Assembly: GCA_030272585.1 (NCBI GenBank)
Contig: BSYQ01000006.1
Coordinates: 1,451,001-1,515,000, forward strand
Direction: 5' to 3'
From: Bryopsis sp. KO-2023
Taxonomy: Eukaryota > Chlorophyta > Ulvophyceae > Bryopsidales > Bryopsidaceae
Length of the DNA stretch: 64,000 nucleotides
Within the stretch, counting starts at the first letter, position 1. Every line of letters begins with the position of its first letter. Shown here in pieces: positions 33,866-45,663 of this stretch. Under the pieces are notes generated by a model. The model saw nothing but the letters and a program-made list of their open reading frames with translations, made no database searches and was not told the DNA's origin. The translations under genes were made by a program, and so were the position numbers.

Positions 33866-36159
33866 TCAATGAGTTTCTTTTTCGATGTCCAGGTGGTCGT
33901 CATCAGAGCTGGAAAGAAATCCAGCGGAGTCTGAAAGATTATCATCCTCATCCTCGTCATCAGTTGCAGGTTTGTTGGAGGCTTTGAACGTGACATCCTC
34001 TGGTTTAGCAAACCGCTGGACGTACTCTGCTCAGAGGGGAGAAAAAAAAAAGGAAATTAAGCAAAGGAGGAGGTCAGTTTCTTTCTTTTGAATTCCACAC
34101 GCTTGGAACACCAGCTACGCGAGGGAAAAAAAAGACGACTACTGTACGATTCTGCATGTCCGAGGCAAGCGGGAAAAGCGTTTTAACAAAAACGATAGCT
34201 TGTGAACGATATACTTTCCCCAAGTCTTCTCCGTGAATATTTTACTGCATTTATCATGGACATCTCGCTGTGTCTACGTTTGATTGAAACTTTTAGGTTC
34301 GCACATGAAAGGTGCACCTGGTGACAAGAGATCAAACCTGGAACTTGGGCTCTTTAACAGGACTGCTTCCACCCCCCCCCCAAAAAAAAAAATTAAAAAC
34401 AATTCAATATATATTTGATTAACATGAAGAAACCATGGAAATCAAATCAAACACCCGGACACAATGCAAATACCATCAAGTACATCAATAGCCCCCCCTC
34501 TTGTTCTGGCAAATGATCAGGGGATCTTTTTTTTTTTTGGCGAGTCTATGATGTGGGGTTTCCGTGTAGGCCAGTTACTGTACCTCTAACTTTCTTGTTA
34601 TAAGACTCTGGTTCTCTCATGAGCATGGCGGCAGCCTCCCCGTTGAGAGGATCTGTTGGATTTGGGTACAGCAGCAACTGGGGAAGGAAAACTTCAAACA
34701 CATTTATCAAATCTGCAAAAACAAACAAAGAAAGGATATGCATTTCCCCCAAAAAATAAAACTTGAAAAATATGTGGCATAAAAAAATATTAAAAAAACT
34801 GAATAGAATGGCACCATTTGCCAATGACAAATTTCCGCTGGACACATCGCCAAGTTTTTCTGGCGTTTTGTTTTGTTTTGTTTTGTCACTGCGCAACCAA
34901 AGCCAAGGAAACCATAAGGGCTCTGCGGTTATCAAATCCAAAAGACAAAATATTTCAGGAGCAATACAGGGGAAAGTAATGAACGTGGTTTTGGAGATGC
35001 TGTTCGTTTGCCCTTGTTTGGAAATGCGCACATCAAAAGGAAATATGCGAAGGTTCTCAGAAGTGCAACATTTTCGCTTTTTATTTTTCTGGGTAAAATT
35101 TTTATGAAACAGTTTCAACACAGGGACCATCGGACCCAGACAGCGTTTTAAAAAGAACCCCCATCCCTTTTTGGAAAAACAGGATTCTTTTCACAAAAAT
35201 CTTCCGAGCTTTTACAAAATATTGGTACATATGGGGAAAACAAACCAAGCTTTTTTTTAAACCATACCAGGTACAGTAGCTGTTGTGGGAGAAATATCAA
35301 AAAAAAAAAAATCTACTCACCAAACATTGGACTCCAAGTTTGGTTGATAACGTCCAAGCACACCGACCCCGCCCTACACAGAAAACAACACAAACTTCAC
35401 CACCCTTTTCCCAAAACAGGGTTTTCCAGTCGAAATTGAACCAGAGAATAAGTGTTGTTCGAAAAGCAAAACCCTTGTGTGGTGTTGCCGTGTATCTCGT
35501 TTCTTTTTTTCTTTTCCGCAACTCACATTTCGTCGACGTTGGGGTGGTATATCTTGTTCACGAAGCCGATGGAAGGAGACTTGTAAGGATAAGCGTCGGG
35601 CAACTCGACGTGAATTTTCCACAGTCCACCGTCGTACGGACCTTGTCGTTTTCAAGGGGACACACACACGCACCTCAGTCAGAAAATCCGCTCCCTCTGG
35701 TTTCTTACCTCCCAATGCCCATTTTTCCCACACTAAACAGCGCCCTAAAGTTTTCAAAAAAATTGGAATGCTGGACACAGCTCCACCGACACGGTTACAC
35801 AGTTGAAAAAACAATTTGCTTGTGTTCGATGGTGGTGGGGAGGAGAATTGCCTCACTCTCTTTCGGCCCTCGGAACTCCACGTAGAACTCGTTAATGTTG
35901 TCCTCTACCATTTCCACCTTCCAGTCGCTCATCATCCTGCAAAGTCACGAAACCTCAGATTTCAGTTATTGACTTCAGCGCGTCGAGCTGTCGTCCCCAA
36001 AGCCCCGAAACGAGACCGCCCGCGACATCTCCCACACAGCATCCTTTCCGCCCTTTCCTAGCACGCCGAGCGAACTCGAAAAATTCGCTCGCGCAAAAAA
36101 AACACCGGTACTTACAATCTCATGACGTCCATATCACGCCTGCGACTTGGCGAAGTCAT
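33866..36159 (-). CDS. UBE2H: ubiquitin-conjugating enzyme E2 H
   Basis: Six exons join in phase: 36116-36159, 35857-35936, 35527-35641, 35321-35373, 34584-34712 and 33866-34026, giving 193 residues (human UBE2H has 183). The start [16 protein letters not shown] parallels human SSPSPGKRRMDTDVVKLI. The core shows [33 protein letters not shown], then [11 protein letters not shown] with the catalytic Cys, and the UBE2H-type [14 protein letters not shown] and [11 protein letters not shown]. The C-terminus is acidic and Ser-rich ([12 protein letters not shown]), a hallmark of this subfamily. It accepts ubiquitin from E1 as a thioester and works with RING E3s such as the CTLH/GID complex (yeast Ubc8). 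All catalytic residues seen are intact. It lies head-to-head with ClpR4. Confidence 0.92.
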
Positions 36160-36890
36160 TTTGGCTGAAGTATACCCGCGTCGACGGTTCTCCCCGAAAA
36201 AAAACCAACGGACGATAGTCGGCCCCCCCGTATGGGTTTTTTGCTCCTCCGCGGCTCCTCGTGGGTTGGAAAGTCGTTGCCGAGAACGAAAGCTAGCGCT
36301 TCCTCTCTCTTTTTTTTTGTCCCCTTCTTTTTTCGGGGTTTGTTTGGTAAAAATACACCGGGGTTTGTCGCTTGGCGCTCCGGACTCTTGCGTCTCTTTT
36401 TGTTCTTTACTTAGCACGAAAATCACAAGGTGGCGCGAGAAATCAGCAGCACCCGAGCAAAACACACACTCTTTTATCCACGAGAATCTCTGGCATGCAC
36501 TGGGAACCAAAGACACCACCTCCCGAGAAGCCGCTTGGTGGGTTTGTAGAAACTGAACATTTTGCCACATCAAAATCCTTTAATTTGATTATCAGGGCCA
36601 AAAAAATCCCACGTGGCGAGAAGAGTAATGTTGAGTTTAAGTTTTGTTTTTTTTTTGTTGCTTCATCTCTTTCTCTGATTTCTCAGAAAACAAGAAAAAC
36701 AAAAAAAATAAAAATAAACTGAGAAAACCCACCAAAAGTTTCTTTCACATTCTTGGCCTCAGGAAATCCCCTCCATCCCCCTCTTTTTTCTTTCCACATT
36801 TTAATCATCCGTTGAGCATTTATTTGAGACAGCGAAAGCCCTTGTTGTATTTGCCCTGTTTCCCTCCCAAACTCCACAATTCTGCCCACC
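36160..36890. promoter_or_regulatory. divergent promoter region of UBE2H and ClpR4 genes
   Basis: 731 bases between the two start codons. The half next to UBE2H is GC-richer (36120-36300), the half next to ClpR4 is T- and A-rich. Open frames here overlap both strands and have no recognisable domain. No core element can be named with confidence. Confidence 0.35.
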
Positions 36891-39702
36891 ATGGAATCCG
36901 GATCGCTCATGGGGTGCAGCCAATGCCGACCGGCAGCTTTGCGGCGTATGTCCGCGAAACGCAGTGGGTTTCTGTCTGGCTCACTCGTTCGCACCCAGGA
37001 CAGGAAAAAACTTTCCTGTCGAGCCTCCACTTCCAACCGGCTGGACGTCCAGGCGGTGAGTTGATCGAACTGTTTCTTCTCTCTTTTCCGCTGTTACCAC
37101 TCGGTGCCGGTCTACGGCAGTATCCAGCTTGCACCGCCTTGCATAAAACTAGAAAAACTCAACATTTATGGCAAATTATGACCTGATCCCTGATGGTTGT
37201 TGAATGGGGTGCAAATCCACATGGTTGCCCATCCAGCATGGGAACGAGTGAAATAAAAAAAGATATTCGAAAAGGCATCGGATATTTTAATTTGAATTTA
37301 AGGAATATGAAGAGATATATATATTTTTTACATTCAAATTCGTCCTGTCCAGGTGATGCCTTCCACACAAGGAGATGCTTCTGAGCAAACTCCTCCCGAT
37401 TTGCCATCTTATCTGTTCAAAGAGAGAATCGTGTACTTGGTGAGACCAGTCATCATTTTGATTAAATAGATTAGTATTTTTTTAGTGGTGTTAAAATTGT
37501 ACCATTAATTTATTATAATAATGCTCCAAAAGTGAAAAAAAGTTGAAGTGTCTCCACTCCTTGACAGAGCTTTTTTTAAACTGGATTCTTCCTATTCTCA
37601 ATTTCGCTGCATTTTGAGGGGAGATGCATGTACAGTCAATGTACAGTTAGCTACACACGGAAAGGTCTTTTATTTTGTTTTCTTGCCTCCTCACCTTTTC
37701 AACATGTCAAAAGTCAAAAAACAAAAAAAAGCCTGTGCACAAAGAATCGACATGTCATTTCAGCCACAAATGAATGCACACATTTTAGAGACACATATGG
37801 AACAATTGCTTTTCCCGCATGGCATGGCTTTCTTGCCCAAGACGCTGTACGCTGTACTGCATCAACGCACACACATTAGCGCTTAAATGCATGTGTTTTG
37901 TGTTGAAATGTACAGGGAATGAGTATGGTTCCCCAGGTCACAGAGCTGGTGTTGGCTGAATTGCTGTACCTTCAATACGATAGTCCAACTGCTCCGATCT
38001 ATATGTACATCAATTCCACTGGGGTTCAGGTGAGGCCATTTTCTTTATGGGAAACAGAGTTTGCACATGACACAGCTGTATGAGCATGGGTTTGATGTGT
38101 GTGTTTTTTTAAATGTGGATGCTCGTGATCTTGCCCCCACTTCGTTGTGGTAGGAATGATATTAGTCATGAATATCAGAAAAGAACGATAAGAGGTACCC
38201 CAGGAAGTTTCAAAACAAATTTAAAACACCCTTCGCCCAGAAAGATGAACCCACTCTCGAAAAAGCCAAGGGGCGTTACCAAGAAAGGAGTTTGTGCACA
38301 TGTTCCAAATTTGTTCTAGAATTTTAAGGGGGATTTCTATTGTGTTTTTTTTGTTCTTGTTTTTTTAGAAAGGTGGTGACAGATTGGGATACGAATCCGA
38401 GGCTTTTGCCGTTTACGACACGATGGAGTATGTGAAACCCCCCATTTATACCGTGTGCGTTGGCACTGCTTTCGGAGAGCCAGCTTTGCTATTGGCCGCT
38501 GGAAAAAAGGTAGGAGGATCAAGACGGAGTATTGATCCAAATATGGAGTATTTTCAGCCACCAGGCTGGCCAGTGGCAGACCATTTTTCCCCAGAGAAGA
38601 AGAAATTGTGCTTACTTTTACTGATGGATGGTGTTTGCAGCTTGTTGCCAAATTTCAAACTTTGGAATAGTGATGTTCTGTTGTTTTTTTCGCAGTGCCC
38701 CTTTTGGGTCCTCAGTGGCCTTTTCTTTTTTTCTTTTTTTTTTTTCTGGCTCTTTGTGGAATTGAATGTTGCCCACCTATCAATGAAATACAGTAGCAAT
38801 TATTTTTGTTTAAAATTATTCTGCCCGCTGTCTGTGCAGGGCATGCGGTCCAGTTTGCCTTCGGCCACGATCATGTTGCGTCAGCCCATCCAGCAATACA
38901 CTCAAATGCAGGCATCAGATTTAGATATTTATAGAAACGAGTTGAGAAGGGTAAAATCCAACATGGTAAGCGTCCTTCTTGTCAGCCTCTCCATCCCAGC
39001 TCCAGTTTGAGTGCAATGTAAACAACAACAAGAAAACCCTCTGTTCCACCATAATACGGGATTTATCAATCGTGCCAAGTAATTTTCCAAAACTGGTTTG
39101 CAATTTGCTGGAAGGGAGCTAGGCCTTTTTTTTTGGCACATCGGCATTTTTTATTTTTTTTCGGTACGTTTCTTCAACTGAATGGTGTCGATTTTTCGAA
39201 TGTCAGGTCACTTTGTTGGGCCGCCATGTGGATCGCACAACAGACGAGATTGAGAAAGACATTTCCCGACCGAAATATTTTGACCCTTATGCTGCCAAAG
39301 AATACGGAATTATCGACAAGGTGCGTGGGATTTCACCTGTGCTTCTGTTTCTGGTTGATTTGACTCCTTTGAAAAAATGGAAAGAACATTCCTCTTTTGT
39401 CGAACTTGCCCTCCATTTTGCCCGATTGGAAAAGAAAAGCCGAAACAAAGGTTAGAGATGCGTGAGTGACATTCATTGTTTTCATTGTTTTTGACGGCAG
39501 CCCTCCAGAATCCACATCCAAAATGACATTCTGATCCACGTACTTTTCTTCAAATCTCCTGTTTTCTGGTCTTCTGATTAAACCCTTATTTTTATAATCA
39601 TTTTGACATTCTTTTTTTTTTACACAGGTTTTGGAGTCTGATGATGCCAACATTAAGAAATTGGTGGAATCGTCAAGATCAGGGATGTACCAATGGCTTT
39701 GA
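36891..39702 (+). CDS. plastid Clp protease non-catalytic subunit, ClpR4-like
   Basis: Seven exons, all introns in phase 0: 36891-37055, 37353-37439, 37916-38029, 38369-38509, 38840-38965, 39207-39320, 39628-39702, giving 273 residues. Exon 1 (55 residues) is basic and Ser/Arg-rich with no hydrophobic core, like a plain plastid transit peptide. The mature part begins PPDLPSYLFKERIVYLG and continues YLQYDSP, IYMYINSTG, LGYESEAFAVYD, CVGTAFGEPALLL, TIMLRQP, RPKYFDPYAAKEYGIIDK, close to Arabidopsis CLPR4. The active-site Ser position is Gly-Glu (GTAFGEP), and the catalytic His of ClpP (IMIHQP) is Arg here, so the subunit is inactive, as expected of ClpR. It would form part of the stromal Clp core ring. 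The 3' end of this gene is copied elsewhere in the window. Confidence 0.9.
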
Positions 39703-39720
39703 TTTCGACCACCTGTTTTT

Positions 39721-40110
39721 TGTTTTTGTTTTTCCTTTTCAAAGAATATACAGACCTGTGTTTAAATCGCTTTGTTTACTCATGGTGCTTCATCCAAAGG
39801 TGGTGGTAAGAAATCAGCCTGGAAAAAGAGCGATCAAATTTTGATGGAGGGGGTGATTGGCCGAGGTTTGACTGGAATTCGTTTTGAGAGCAAGGTGTCC
39901 CCAGACCTTTAATGAAAGAAAATACGCACCTCGACTTTATGTGAGCTGAGAATCAGGGGCTCGATTTACACCCCTCTGTGTGTGTCAAGAGGTGGTGGTC
40001 TATCCATGACAAATATGGCTGCATCCCACATATAAGTGTAAGGACCTTCCGTTTCTTCCCACTTTTTTTCTCAATTTTTTTTTGCAAAACGAGCGTTTGC
40101 GAAGAATTTC
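39721..40110 (+). repeat. 3' flank of ClpR4, source of a dispersed copy
   Basis: The sequence just after the ClpR4 stop is recognisably repeated at 43905-44400: shared blocks include the T-rich start with CATACAGAC/TATACAGAC, a TGGTGGT-GGAATCA type block, GATTGGCCGAGGT/GATTGACCGAGGT, GACC-TTAATGAAAGAAA and TTTATGTGA. The copies differ by many substitutions and small gaps. Confidence 0.6.
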
Positions 40111-40116
40111 AAGGAT

Positions 40117-40545
40117 TTAAGATGCACACCACCCCTTTCACCTCTCCCCGGACGAGGATGTTTATCAAATCAACACGACGAACTTCACCGACCGTGGTGA
40201 AACGGCAGGAATAATAGGCAAAAGAATTCACAAGAAAACTGGGATGCTGATGTTGCTTGGACATCGACATCTCACTTTCTGCACTCTCCTGGGGGTCCAG
40301 ATAAAGACGGTTTGCATGCTTGTCCAAGCGACCCAAATCAAGAACGACCACGATGTCGTTATGTCGGCACCTTTCCCACGGCACACGTTTTCTTTGCAAA
40401 ATAAACTGCCACCCCCAAACTCCCAGCAAGCAAAGAAGCCAAGGAAACGGCCAAAGTTATCAACGTTTTGATGACCGACGTGGTCCAGACGAATCAATTA
40501 ATCAATGATCAAAACGATGATTAACATAAACACGAAAATTTTCCG
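40117..40545 (+). CDS. possible coding region, unresolved
   Basis: Plus-strand stretches read like protein: HLSPDEDVYQINTTNFTDRG near 40130-40190 and AKETAKVINVLMTDVVQ, ending in TAA, near 40440-40540. I could not join them in one phase. The minus strand also has a protein-like piece (FTTVGEVRRVDLINILVRGE) that recalls an OB-fold strand pattern. One of the two strands may hold a real small gene. Confidence 0.25.
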
Positions 40546-40693
40546 GATCGCGTTCCAAATTATTAATGTCTCCATTCATGTAACTAATTAAGGAGTGAGA
40601 AAGAGTGAGTCAAGTAGACTAATATAAAAAAGAGTGAGAAAACCAAGAAAAAAAAAGAAAGGGGAAGAAAGGGAGGAAAAGAAGAAAAGGAAA

Positions 40694-40941
40694 GGCAACT
40701 AAGGGATTCGAACCCTTAAACTCGTCCTAACGAGTTGCCTCTTTTCTACCGGAGAAACCTCCCCGAAGGGAGGAAAGAACCGGGAACTCTCAGCTCCGCC
40801 TCGGTAGATGACTCGACTGATCCGACCTAGGGCCGGAACAGGGAGCCACTCCGAGGAGGGCCCGGGCAAAGGATCCTCCCCAAGTCGTGATCCGGCGAAT
40901 CCCGGAGCCGTAGCCCCGAAACCCGCACTCGATCACGACTT
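40694..40941 (-). ncRNA. GC-rich structured island with a tRNA-like 3' end
   Basis: On the minus strand, bases 40739 to 40694 form a 46-base unit: GGCAACT and AGTTGCC pair as a perfect 7-base acceptor stem around a 5-base T-arm with the standard loop TTCGAAT. The pol III B-box consensus (GGTTCGAATCC) is exact. A TTTCCTTTT tract follows, suitable as a pol III terminator. No D-arm or anticodon arm fits, so this is not a normal tRNA. Upstream on the same strand is a second perfect stem of 11 bases (40882-40892 with 40931-40941). The island stands out by GC content. It may be a tRNA-derived SINE head or a structured RNA; identity is unknown. Confidence 0.4.
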
Positions 40942-42595
40942 AGGGATTCAACCAAAGCCGGTGAGAAGATGATTGAAGGAATTTGGAACGCACACCAATC
41001 AATAGTTACACCCCTCCTCCTGCCCACTTCGGTTGTGCGTGGGACTTTGGGGTGCTCGGTTTGTAGGGTGTCGCGTCATTATCGCTCAAATAGAAGAAAC
41101 GAAAGGTATGTTGATAGAGTGTGCAGTCGTGCTTGCAGATTGCCTCGTTCGCAGGGGGGACGCGAACGTGTTGTGTATAGGCGAGACCTGATCGGGGACT
41201 TTCCAACCCGATCCTTGTATAACCAGTCTTTTACAAACACTCTACTCTTTCCTTCCCGAAGTTCCCTTTTATCCTAACTGTTCAGGCGAAACGCCACTTG
41301 CCAGAAAAACGCAGGTCTAGTTTCTGTCGTTAGACGAAACGCCACTTCCTTCGGAAATGGCTCTAATCGTGCCGATCATACAGATTAATGTCCCATACCA
41401 CCATCTATACTCACAACTCCCCCTTTATCAACCTGGTTTAACAACAAGGTAGGAGGTTGAAAAAAGGCCCAGAACTCTTCCAGAAAACTCTCCCGATCTG
41501 AAACGGAAATGTCAACATTCAAAACAGAAATCAAGACGCACCACGCAACTGCTTCCCTCCACACCCTGCGATCTTGCTTGCGCTGCGTGTAATGATTCAA
41601 ATGATAACCAGTCGGTGTTTCGGTCGCAGAAAATCCGGTGTATATTTCGGGAAGGGGGGGGGTTGGAGAGTGGGAGGAAATTTGGAGAGTTTCTGTTTTA
41701 TTTGAGCGGTGTTGTATAACTGGGAAGGGAGAGAATGAGACAGCTCTTCAGAACAGGTTTGCAGTATGGGAATGTTTATGTGGATGGTGAAGGGTGAACA
41801 ATCTAGCTTGTAACTTACTTTCGGGCAACCTTTGTGGTTCAGTGTGTGTTCTGCCCATATCGTTTTTCCCCACTACCTGAGTTGATGTAGGGAAATCTCA
41901 GTCCGATTTTTCATTGCCTGTTTGGGAGGTTTCTTGAGAGCGGTTCATTCTGAACGGGAAAAAAAAAATCAGTGAAATCCAGGGGTTTGAATTTTCAAAC
42001 TTTGAAAGGGGTCGTATATTTGTTGTAGTACAATGCAGTTGAGTGAGGGCGGGTGCATGTGTGTGTTCTGAAGTCCATCTAAAGTTCCAACAGGGTTTTG
42101 TAACTTACTTTTTGAACATTGGAGTTTCTCATCGCACTGACATTTTCGGATGCTACTTTAGATGGATTCATTCAGAACTTATGCACCTAGCTGTGGACAC
42201 GGATTGTTTTGCTTGTGAATGTACCTTAGATTTGTTTTTAAAACGGATATACACACACCAACACCGCCACCTGAAAAATAGTTTTGCGGCCACCACCCCC
42301 AGCCTGACTCAAAAGTTTCACATGTGGAGAAAGGAAAAGAAAACACCATTGCACACTCCCATGCGGATCGATCCAATGCACATTGAAAACCAAAATAGTA
42401 ACGCTCACGAATAGAATCCAGCAGGGCTGGTGACAAAGGCGAGATGTTAAAAAGTGGTGTTATGTCGGACGCTTGCGCAAAGAGATTCAAGATTCTGACT
42501 GCACTTTGTAGGTACAAATAAGACGCTCCATGCACAACTAACCATCCATCCCTGCACCTTCTGTACTGAGCATTCCATCCACGTCGATTTCCACA
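40942..42595. other. intergenic, no gene supported
   Basis: The first 400 bases are moderately GC-rich and contain a short block (CGAAACGCCACTT) repeated twice near 41286 and 41335. The rest is AT-rich with no assembled gene. Confidence 0.4.
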
Positions 42596-43541
42596 ATGAC
42601 TCCTACCGTCATCTGCATTTTGGCTGCGCTCGCCATCTGTACTGGTGAGAGCAATGGATACTGGGGCTGCGGCAGGATTGTTTTTCGATAAGAGTGGTTA
42701 GACCGTCCGTTCGATATGCGAGCGTCGTTTTTTGGAACCCATAGTTTCGTGTGTATGCCTTCCAGGTGCGGCTGACCTGCCAACGTGCGACTTCTTCAAG
42801 ATCCCAAAGGGCTACCTTGAGGCCTCCAATGGAAAGGCTGGCAATATCAAGTGCACCCAGTGGGGAAGCTTGGACCAAGCAAAGGCAGAGTGTCTGGCAA
42901 ACAAGGGTTGCGATGGGTTTTCTTTCGGTCCAAATGGATCCGGTTTCAGTGGCTGTTTGAAGAAGAACCGCGCGGCTGGATACAACGGTAACGCAGCCTA
43001 CAGCGGGTATCACAAGAATGTGGTGGGTTGCTGTGGTGGCGAAGAGTATGCTCTCCAGAATGGCGGCGCGTGCTCCGCTTCCACAGCAGTCGAGAAGTTG
43101 GTGAGCCAGGGCAAGCCGGTCAAGCAGTCTTCGATCGACTTCTCGGGTAAGCCAGAGCGGGCAGTGGATGGCAATACGGATACGAGCTACTCCTCGGAAT
43201 CCTGCACTCACACGAAGAAGACGAAGAACCCGTGGTGGCAAGTTGACCTGGGCGCCACCTACCAGATCACGAAAGTCGTCATCACCAACCGTGGCGACTG
43301 CTGCTCGGAACGCCTCCACAACTTCGAGATCAAGGTCGGTAGCGAGCAGGGCTCCAACCCGAATGAGTGGTGCGCCACAGGACAGAAGATGGGTCCGGGT
43401 GAGACCAGAAGTTACTCGTGCCCTATGGTTGGTCGTTACGTGAACATCAAGATCTTCGATACCGAGTACTTGACTATCTGCGAGGTCCAGGTCTACGCCA
43501 TGGTCGCTGCCTCCGCCCAGATCTACAGAATGCTCCTCTGA
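42596..43541 (+). CDS. secreted F5/8-type (fucolectin-like) lectin
   Basis: Two exons (42596-42644, 42766-43541) join in phase into 274 residues. Exon 1 codes almost exactly a signal peptide (MTPTVICILAALAICTG). Residues about 20-95 are Cys-rich (TCDFFKIPKG, CLANKGCDGFSFG, GCLKK) and look like a PAN/apple-type module. Residues about 115-265 are an F5/8 type C, fucolectin-like domain: AVDGNTDTSYSSESC, NPWWQVDLGATYQITKVVI, NRGDCCSERLHNFEIKVG, GRYVNIKIF, ICEVQVYA. The adjacent Cys pair and the WWQVDLG motif are typical of the family, which binds sugars, often fucose, with calcium. It would act outside the cell or in the wall. Its GC-rich codon use contrasts with the AT-rich DNA around it. The start is fixed by the signal peptide. 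Confidence 0.85.
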
Positions 43542-43904
43542 AAGTAGGTGGTCTTCGTAAGCAGCAGCCGTCAACCACTGCGTCATCGTTTCCAACGTTG
43601 GGTTAAAGGGTTGAATAGGAAATGGGGAATTTTTGATGTGGAAGTCACGTGGGAGTAACTTCTGATTGAGAGTTTGTTCTGTTTGGTGGTTTTCGTTTTG
43701 CAGGTGTTGAGGAGGAGGTGGAAATACTGAGGCAAGCGTCAGCCCCGTCTTGCCTTCCAACTCCGAATGGAGAATATTTGATTTCGACTTCATTTTTGCG
43801 TGTTATTTTATTTTGATACTCTAAATTTTATCTTTATTTTGGAAATTAATTGAACCAATTTCTTCGATGTAAGAAAATGTTGTTCGTTCAGACTTGATGA
43901 AATA

Positions 43905-44400
43905 TTTTGTTTTTCCTTTTGAAGAAACATACAGACATGTATTTGAGTCACTTTTATTACTCGTCGTGTTTTGTGGTGGTGGGAATCACCCTGGAAAAAA
44001 AGGGCGATGAAATTCTGATGGAGAGGGGGGGCGATGAAATTCTGATGGAGAGGGGGGGCTGATTGACCGAGGTACCACAGGAAACCTGGGCTAAAAGCTA
44101 GGGATTCCCCGACCATGAACGAAAGAAAGCACACACCCGGCTCTTCTTTATGTGAACCGAACATAAAAATCCATTCCAGGTTCGATTTCCACCTCTCTCT
44201 CGATTTACCATAGCTTCTTCCCACCACACAAGAAACAAGTCAGCCACATCATGTGGAAGAGGATGCCTCATGATGTATTCATGTTCTTTGCTGTTGCCTA
44301 TGTTTTTGTGTTTTCGATATTCGTTTGTTTTTGCTTTCCGTTTCTAAACGGGCGTTTTCGAAACTTCACCAGTGGATTAGTATCCACATCAAACCGGCGT
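43905..44400 (+). repeat. diverged copy of the ClpR4 3' flank
   Basis: About 450 bases downstream of the lectin gene match the region after the ClpR4 stop (39721-40110) in the same orientation, in order, with many changes. It contains an internal exact duplication of about 25 bases around 44012-44056 (GCGATGAAATTCTGATGG repeated). No ClpR4 coding part is included. Confidence 0.55.
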
Positions 44401-45349
44401 TCCTTTCAAAAGCTGCAAGGGGGGGGGGGGATGAAGAGAGGCTCAATATCTCAATATCTGAAAAATCATTATCTTCTTGAGAAAAAAATCAATCAAACTG
44501 AGAGTCACATGCATGCAGTCGGCAGGGCAGTACTTTCACAAAGAAGATAATACAGAAGCTTCAACGAAAACTTCTGTCCAAGCAGTCTTCACTTTCATTT
44601 TTCTCTCTTTCACTTGAAGCGCAAACAACTCCGGCGCGCGTCTGTCCGATCCTTAACGACTCTAGGAGTCCAAGTCGAAGCGCAGAGCAAGAAGGCACTT
44701 TTGCCCGATCGTTGTCGTTCAACAACGAATTTCGTTGTTCTCAAAACGATCCCTGCAAGAGTTCTGTGTGAAGTTATGTTCATTGCAATCACATACATTT
44801 TGACCACCAAAATATGCATGCACTGTAGCCAAAGATGCAGTCAACCACCAATTTAGGGGCCCCAAAACACACAAAAACACACACACAAGCAACCAACAGA
44901 CCAACAAACCAGCCTACAAGCATACAAGCAAAAAAAATAGCATAACCCGTCTTCCCGGGTGGGAGCGTCCCCCCACCGCCTGGAAAAAACGTGCGTCCCA
45001 GCCGCTGCACCTTCGTGTGTTGAAAGGGGTCGCGCTCGAGGCCTCCATTTCAAAATCAACCCCCTGACACATTCTTTTCCTTTGGGTGTTCGGAATGTTT
45101 CGAACTCAGGCGAATTTGGGCCACACCTTTGGCAGTTTCCGCGTCTTGGCCGTTGCTGACTCCCGTGCGTCCAGGGCGTGCGCACCGCTGTATGTACATA
45201 CCAAAAAAGAAAGGATGAGTTTCTAAGTCACATCATGAGGGAAAAAAACGCGCTCGACGAAAACCGAAATGTAATGGAGAGAGAAATTAAAAATCAACTA
45301 ACCGGGCACTAATCGGGTCAAAACATATTTTCGATCATGACGTTGATCC

Positions 45350-45376
45350 GCCAGAGTGGGTGGCCCCCACTCTGGC
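45350..45376. repeat. hairpin, 11-base stem
   Basis: GCCAGAGTGGG (45350-45360) pairs perfectly with CCCACTCTGGC (45366-45376) around a 5-base loop. Confidence 0.8.
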
Positions 45377-45427
45377 ACGACACTTGGCACCCATGATGGC
45401 AACGATGGTGCAACCAAGGTCGTCCCC

Positions 45428-45471
45428 CGGTTGACGAGCCCCCCCGGGATCCCGGGGGGGCTCGTCAACCG
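45428..45471. repeat. perfect 44-base palindrome
   Basis: Bases 45428-45449 are the exact reverse complement of 45450-45471, with no spacer. The centre is a run of seven C, GGGATCCC and seven G. It can extrude as a cruciform. It lies in the segment present only in copy 1 of the repeat. Confidence 0.9.
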
Positions 45472-45663
45472 ATCAGGATTCGCCCACCATGGGAATTTCG
45501 GCATTTCGATCGTCGATGGGGTAGCTAACTACCTCATTGACATCGCTAATGCCGGTGGTTGATCATTTCCCACATAATTTTTACTTTCTTCTTTTTTCTC
45601 CGTGCCACTCGCACACGAATCGACCAACTCATGCGAAAAACCAAAACAACCCTTTTCTGATGC

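Noticed and set aside
36683-37036. 117-residue minus-strand frame that reads like protein
   Set aside because: It is opposite ClpR4 exon 1, which is supported by phase and by the rest of the gene.
40694-40941. tmRNA, RNase P RNA or SRP RNA
   Set aside because: A tRNA-like end is present, but no tag frame, and none of the conserved core motifs of RNase P or SRP RNA could be found.
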